Shown: positions 6,616-7,618 of the stretch, one piece after another
How the letters are laid out: each line of letters opens with the position of its first letter
How positions within the stretch are numbered: the stretch's first letter is position 1
Origin: Fimbriimonadia bacterium
Lineage (GTDB): Bacteria > Armatimonadota > Fimbriimonadia > Fimbriimonadales > Fimbriimonadaceae
Assembly (NCBI GenBank): GCA_029824495.1
Contig: JALGXY010000146.1
Coordinates: 1 to 7,618 of the forward strand
Length of the DNA: 7,618 nucleotides
Direction of reading: 5' to 3'
The notes under the pieces: generated by a model
Told to the model about the DNA's origin: nothing
Database searches by the model: none
Seen by the model: only the letters and a program-made list of their open reading frames with translations
Translations under genes and position numbers: made by a program

Positions 6616-6965
6616 TTCCGCTCAGCTTCATTGGTCAGGTCGCCGCCGGCATCGCCTGTATTGACAACACCTTCCGGCTCGAACAGCATCACGGTGCACG
6701 GCTCGGCGGCTACCGGCTTGTGCTCCACCCCCGCCCTGACAACATAGACATCCCCCTCTTTCAGGGGGATCACTCCCTCCCGCAGCATCAGCACAAATCG
6801 TCCTTCGAGAACATAGAACAGCTCGTCGACATCGTGGCTGTGCCAGACAAACTCACCCTCTAACCGGGCGATCTTCACCTCTTGGCCGTTCAGCTCGGCA
6901 ATGATCTTTGGCGACCAGGGAGCCTCGATTTGGCGGCACTTGTCCGGAACATTGACGGGGATCAT
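6612..6965 (-). CDS. Small single-domain cupin protein
   Basis: This 117-residue protein is one compact cupin barrel. Motif 1 is clear: GEFVWHSHDVDELFYVLEG (37-55), with metal-ligand candidates His42, His44 and Glu48. Motif 2 is GDVYVVRAGVEHKP (71-84), with His82 as the fourth ligand. LLFEPEG-type sequence (MLFEPEGVVNTG, 93-104) near the end and WSPKIIAELNGQEVKIARL (17-35) near the start are typical of a widespread family of short mannose-6-phosphate-isomerase-like cupins, whose substrate is generally unknown. There is no signal peptide, so it is probably cytoplasmic. The start ATG at 6965 gives the usual family length; only a weak GGGG lies upstream. The gene is divergent from the methylcrotonyl-CoA carboxylase gene with 38 bases between them, and tail to tail with the broken peptidase. 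The reaction cannot be stated. Confidence 0.85.
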   Translation of the reverse strand: MIPVNVPDKCRQIEAPWSPKIIAELNGQEVKIARLEGEFVWHSHDVDELFYVLEGRFVLMLREGVIPLKEGDVYVVRAGVEHKPVAAEPCTVMLFEPEGVVNTGDAGGDLTNEAERN

Positions 6966-7003
6966 GACCCCAGCTTAGCCCCTCGCCGGTAATATCTACA
7001 ACG
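6966..7003 (+). promoter_or_regulatory. Divergent gap with candidate -10 element TAATAT at 6990-6995
   Basis: The 38 bases between the cupin and carboxylase starts contain TAATAT, with a four of six match to the -10 consensus, ending eight bases before the carboxylase ATG at 7004. No Shine-Dalgarno precedes that ATG. If the -10 is real, transcription would begin at or near the A of the start codon, giving a leaderless mRNA. No clear -35 is visible, and the minus-strand cupin promoter was not identified. Confidence 0.25.
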
Positions 7004-7618
7004 ATGGAGCCGATCCAGAGCAGAGTGAACGTCAACGACGATGAGCACCGCGCCAACCGAGCTGCGATGGAGCAGATTCTCGCGGAGCACCGATCCCAGC
7101 TTGAGACGATCAAACAGGGCGGAGGCGAAAGGGCGGTCAAAAAGCACACGGACCGAGGCAAACTGCTCGCCCGCGACCGCATCGAAGAGCTGATCGATCC
7201 AGGCTCGGCATTCCTCGAACTTTCAACTTTTGCAGCCCACGAAATGTACGATGGCGCCGCTCCCGGAGCGGGCCTCGTCACCGGGATCGGGCGGGTCCAC
7301 GGACGCGAGTGCCTCATCGTCGCAAACGACGCCACTGTCAAGGGCGGCACCTACTTCCCGATGACGGTCAAAAAGCACCTGCGCGCTCAGGAGATCGCTC
7401 GTGAGAACCGCCTGCCCTGCATCTACCTGGTCGACTCTGGCGGAGCGTTCCTGCCGATGCAGAGCGAAGTCTTCCCGGACCGTGACCACTTCGGGCGCCT
7501 CTTCTACAACCAGGCGCAGCTGTCAGCGGCCAAGATCCCGCAGATCGCTGCCGTGATGGGCTCATGCACCGCTGGCGGCGCCTATGTGCCTGCGATGTCG
7601 GATGAGGCCGTGATCGTA
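7004..7618 (+). CDS. Methylcrotonyl-CoA carboxylase carboxyltransferase (beta) subunit, 3' end missing
   Basis: The frame is open from ATG 7004 to the window end, giving 205 of about 535 expected residues. It is the biotin-dependent carboxyltransferase subunit that moves a carboxyl group from carboxybiotin to 3-methylcrotonyl-CoA in leucine breakdown, partnered by a biotin carboxylase/carrier subunit expected nearby. Diagnostic sequence includes [18 protein letters not shown], the block [60 protein letters not shown], and [20 protein letters not shown] at the end. These favour methylcrotonyl-CoA over propionyl- or acetyl-CoA carboxylase beta subunits, although geranyl-CoA carboxylase is a near relative. 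One small oddity is SGGAFLP at about 145-151, where I recall Asn in place of Phe in most members. The start matches the normal family N-terminus (MEPIQSRVN). No Shine-Dalgarno is seen. G+C is higher than in the glycosyltransferase genes, which fits a core metabolic gene. Confidence 0.9.
   Translation, partial: MEPIQSRVNVNDDEHRANRAAMEQILAEHRSQLETIKQGGGERAVKKHTDRGKLLARDRIEELIDPGSAFLELSTFAAHEMYDGAAPGAGLVTGIGRVHGRECLIVANDATVKGGTYFPMTVKKHLRAQEIARENRLPCIYLVDSGGAFLPMQSEVFPDRDHFGRLFYNQAQLSAAKIPQIAAVMGSCTAGGAYVPAMSDEAVIV

Noticed and set aside
6750..6770. Inverted repeat ATCCCCCT / AGGGGGAT with a 5-base loop inside the cupin gene
   Set aside because: It encodes the ordinary cupin segment IPLKEGD and has no T-run on either strand. 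Eight-bp arms are expected about once by chance in a window of this size.
6853..7350. Minus-strand frame of 165 codons spanning the cupin 5' end and the carboxylase
   Set aside because: It overlaps the clear carboxylase frame antisense and the cupin in another frame; its composition is that of a shadow frame.

Overview
The window reads as bacterial chromosomal DNA: dense genes, gaps of at most 58 bases, no rRNA, tRNA, CRISPR array or recognisable insertion sequence, and no gene-free stretch over 300 bases. The lineage cannot be fixed from the sequence. A sulfatase beside envelope-polysaccharide genes, and several starts with weak or no Shine-Dalgarno sequence, would fit a Planctomycetota-type or related marine or particle-associated group, but this is a low-confidence inference. 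Hand counts of sample lines put G+C near 45-52% in the glycosyltransferases, about 53-67% in the sulfatase, and 58-67% in the last gene, so composition is uneven.

Region 1 (1-4827) looks like part of an extracellular or surface polysaccharide locus. It holds the C-terminal part of a Wzx-type flippase, then a family 2 glycosyltransferase whose ATG directly follows the flippase stop codon. A sulfatase follows on the opposite strand, and then a second family 2 glycosyltransferase that is clearly a paralog of the first. The expected logic is that the glycosyltransferases build a lipid-linked oligosaccharide at the cytoplasmic face and the flippase moves it across the membrane. The sulfatase may edit or degrade sulfated glycans, but its link to the pathway is only inferred from position.

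Region 2 (4886-6615) is a membrane-anchored M48 metallopeptidase with a C-terminal helical/TPR-like tail, broken into two reading frames. The part between the HELAH zinc motif and the tail, where the third zinc ligand should lie, is absent, so it looks like a deletion plus frameshift pseudogene.

Region 3 (6612-7618) holds a small cupin protein on the minus strand, tail to tail with the broken peptidase. A 38-base gap separates it from the divergent 5' part of a methylcrotonyl-CoA carboxylase carboxyltransferase subunit, which runs off the window. This region looks like ordinary core metabolism.

The strongest unexplained structure is a perfect 16-bp inverted repeat with a one-base centre (3908-3940) inside the second glycosyltransferase gene. 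Comparison with the paralog suggests that its left arm was rewritten as a copy of its right arm. No convincing new multi-gene system was found.
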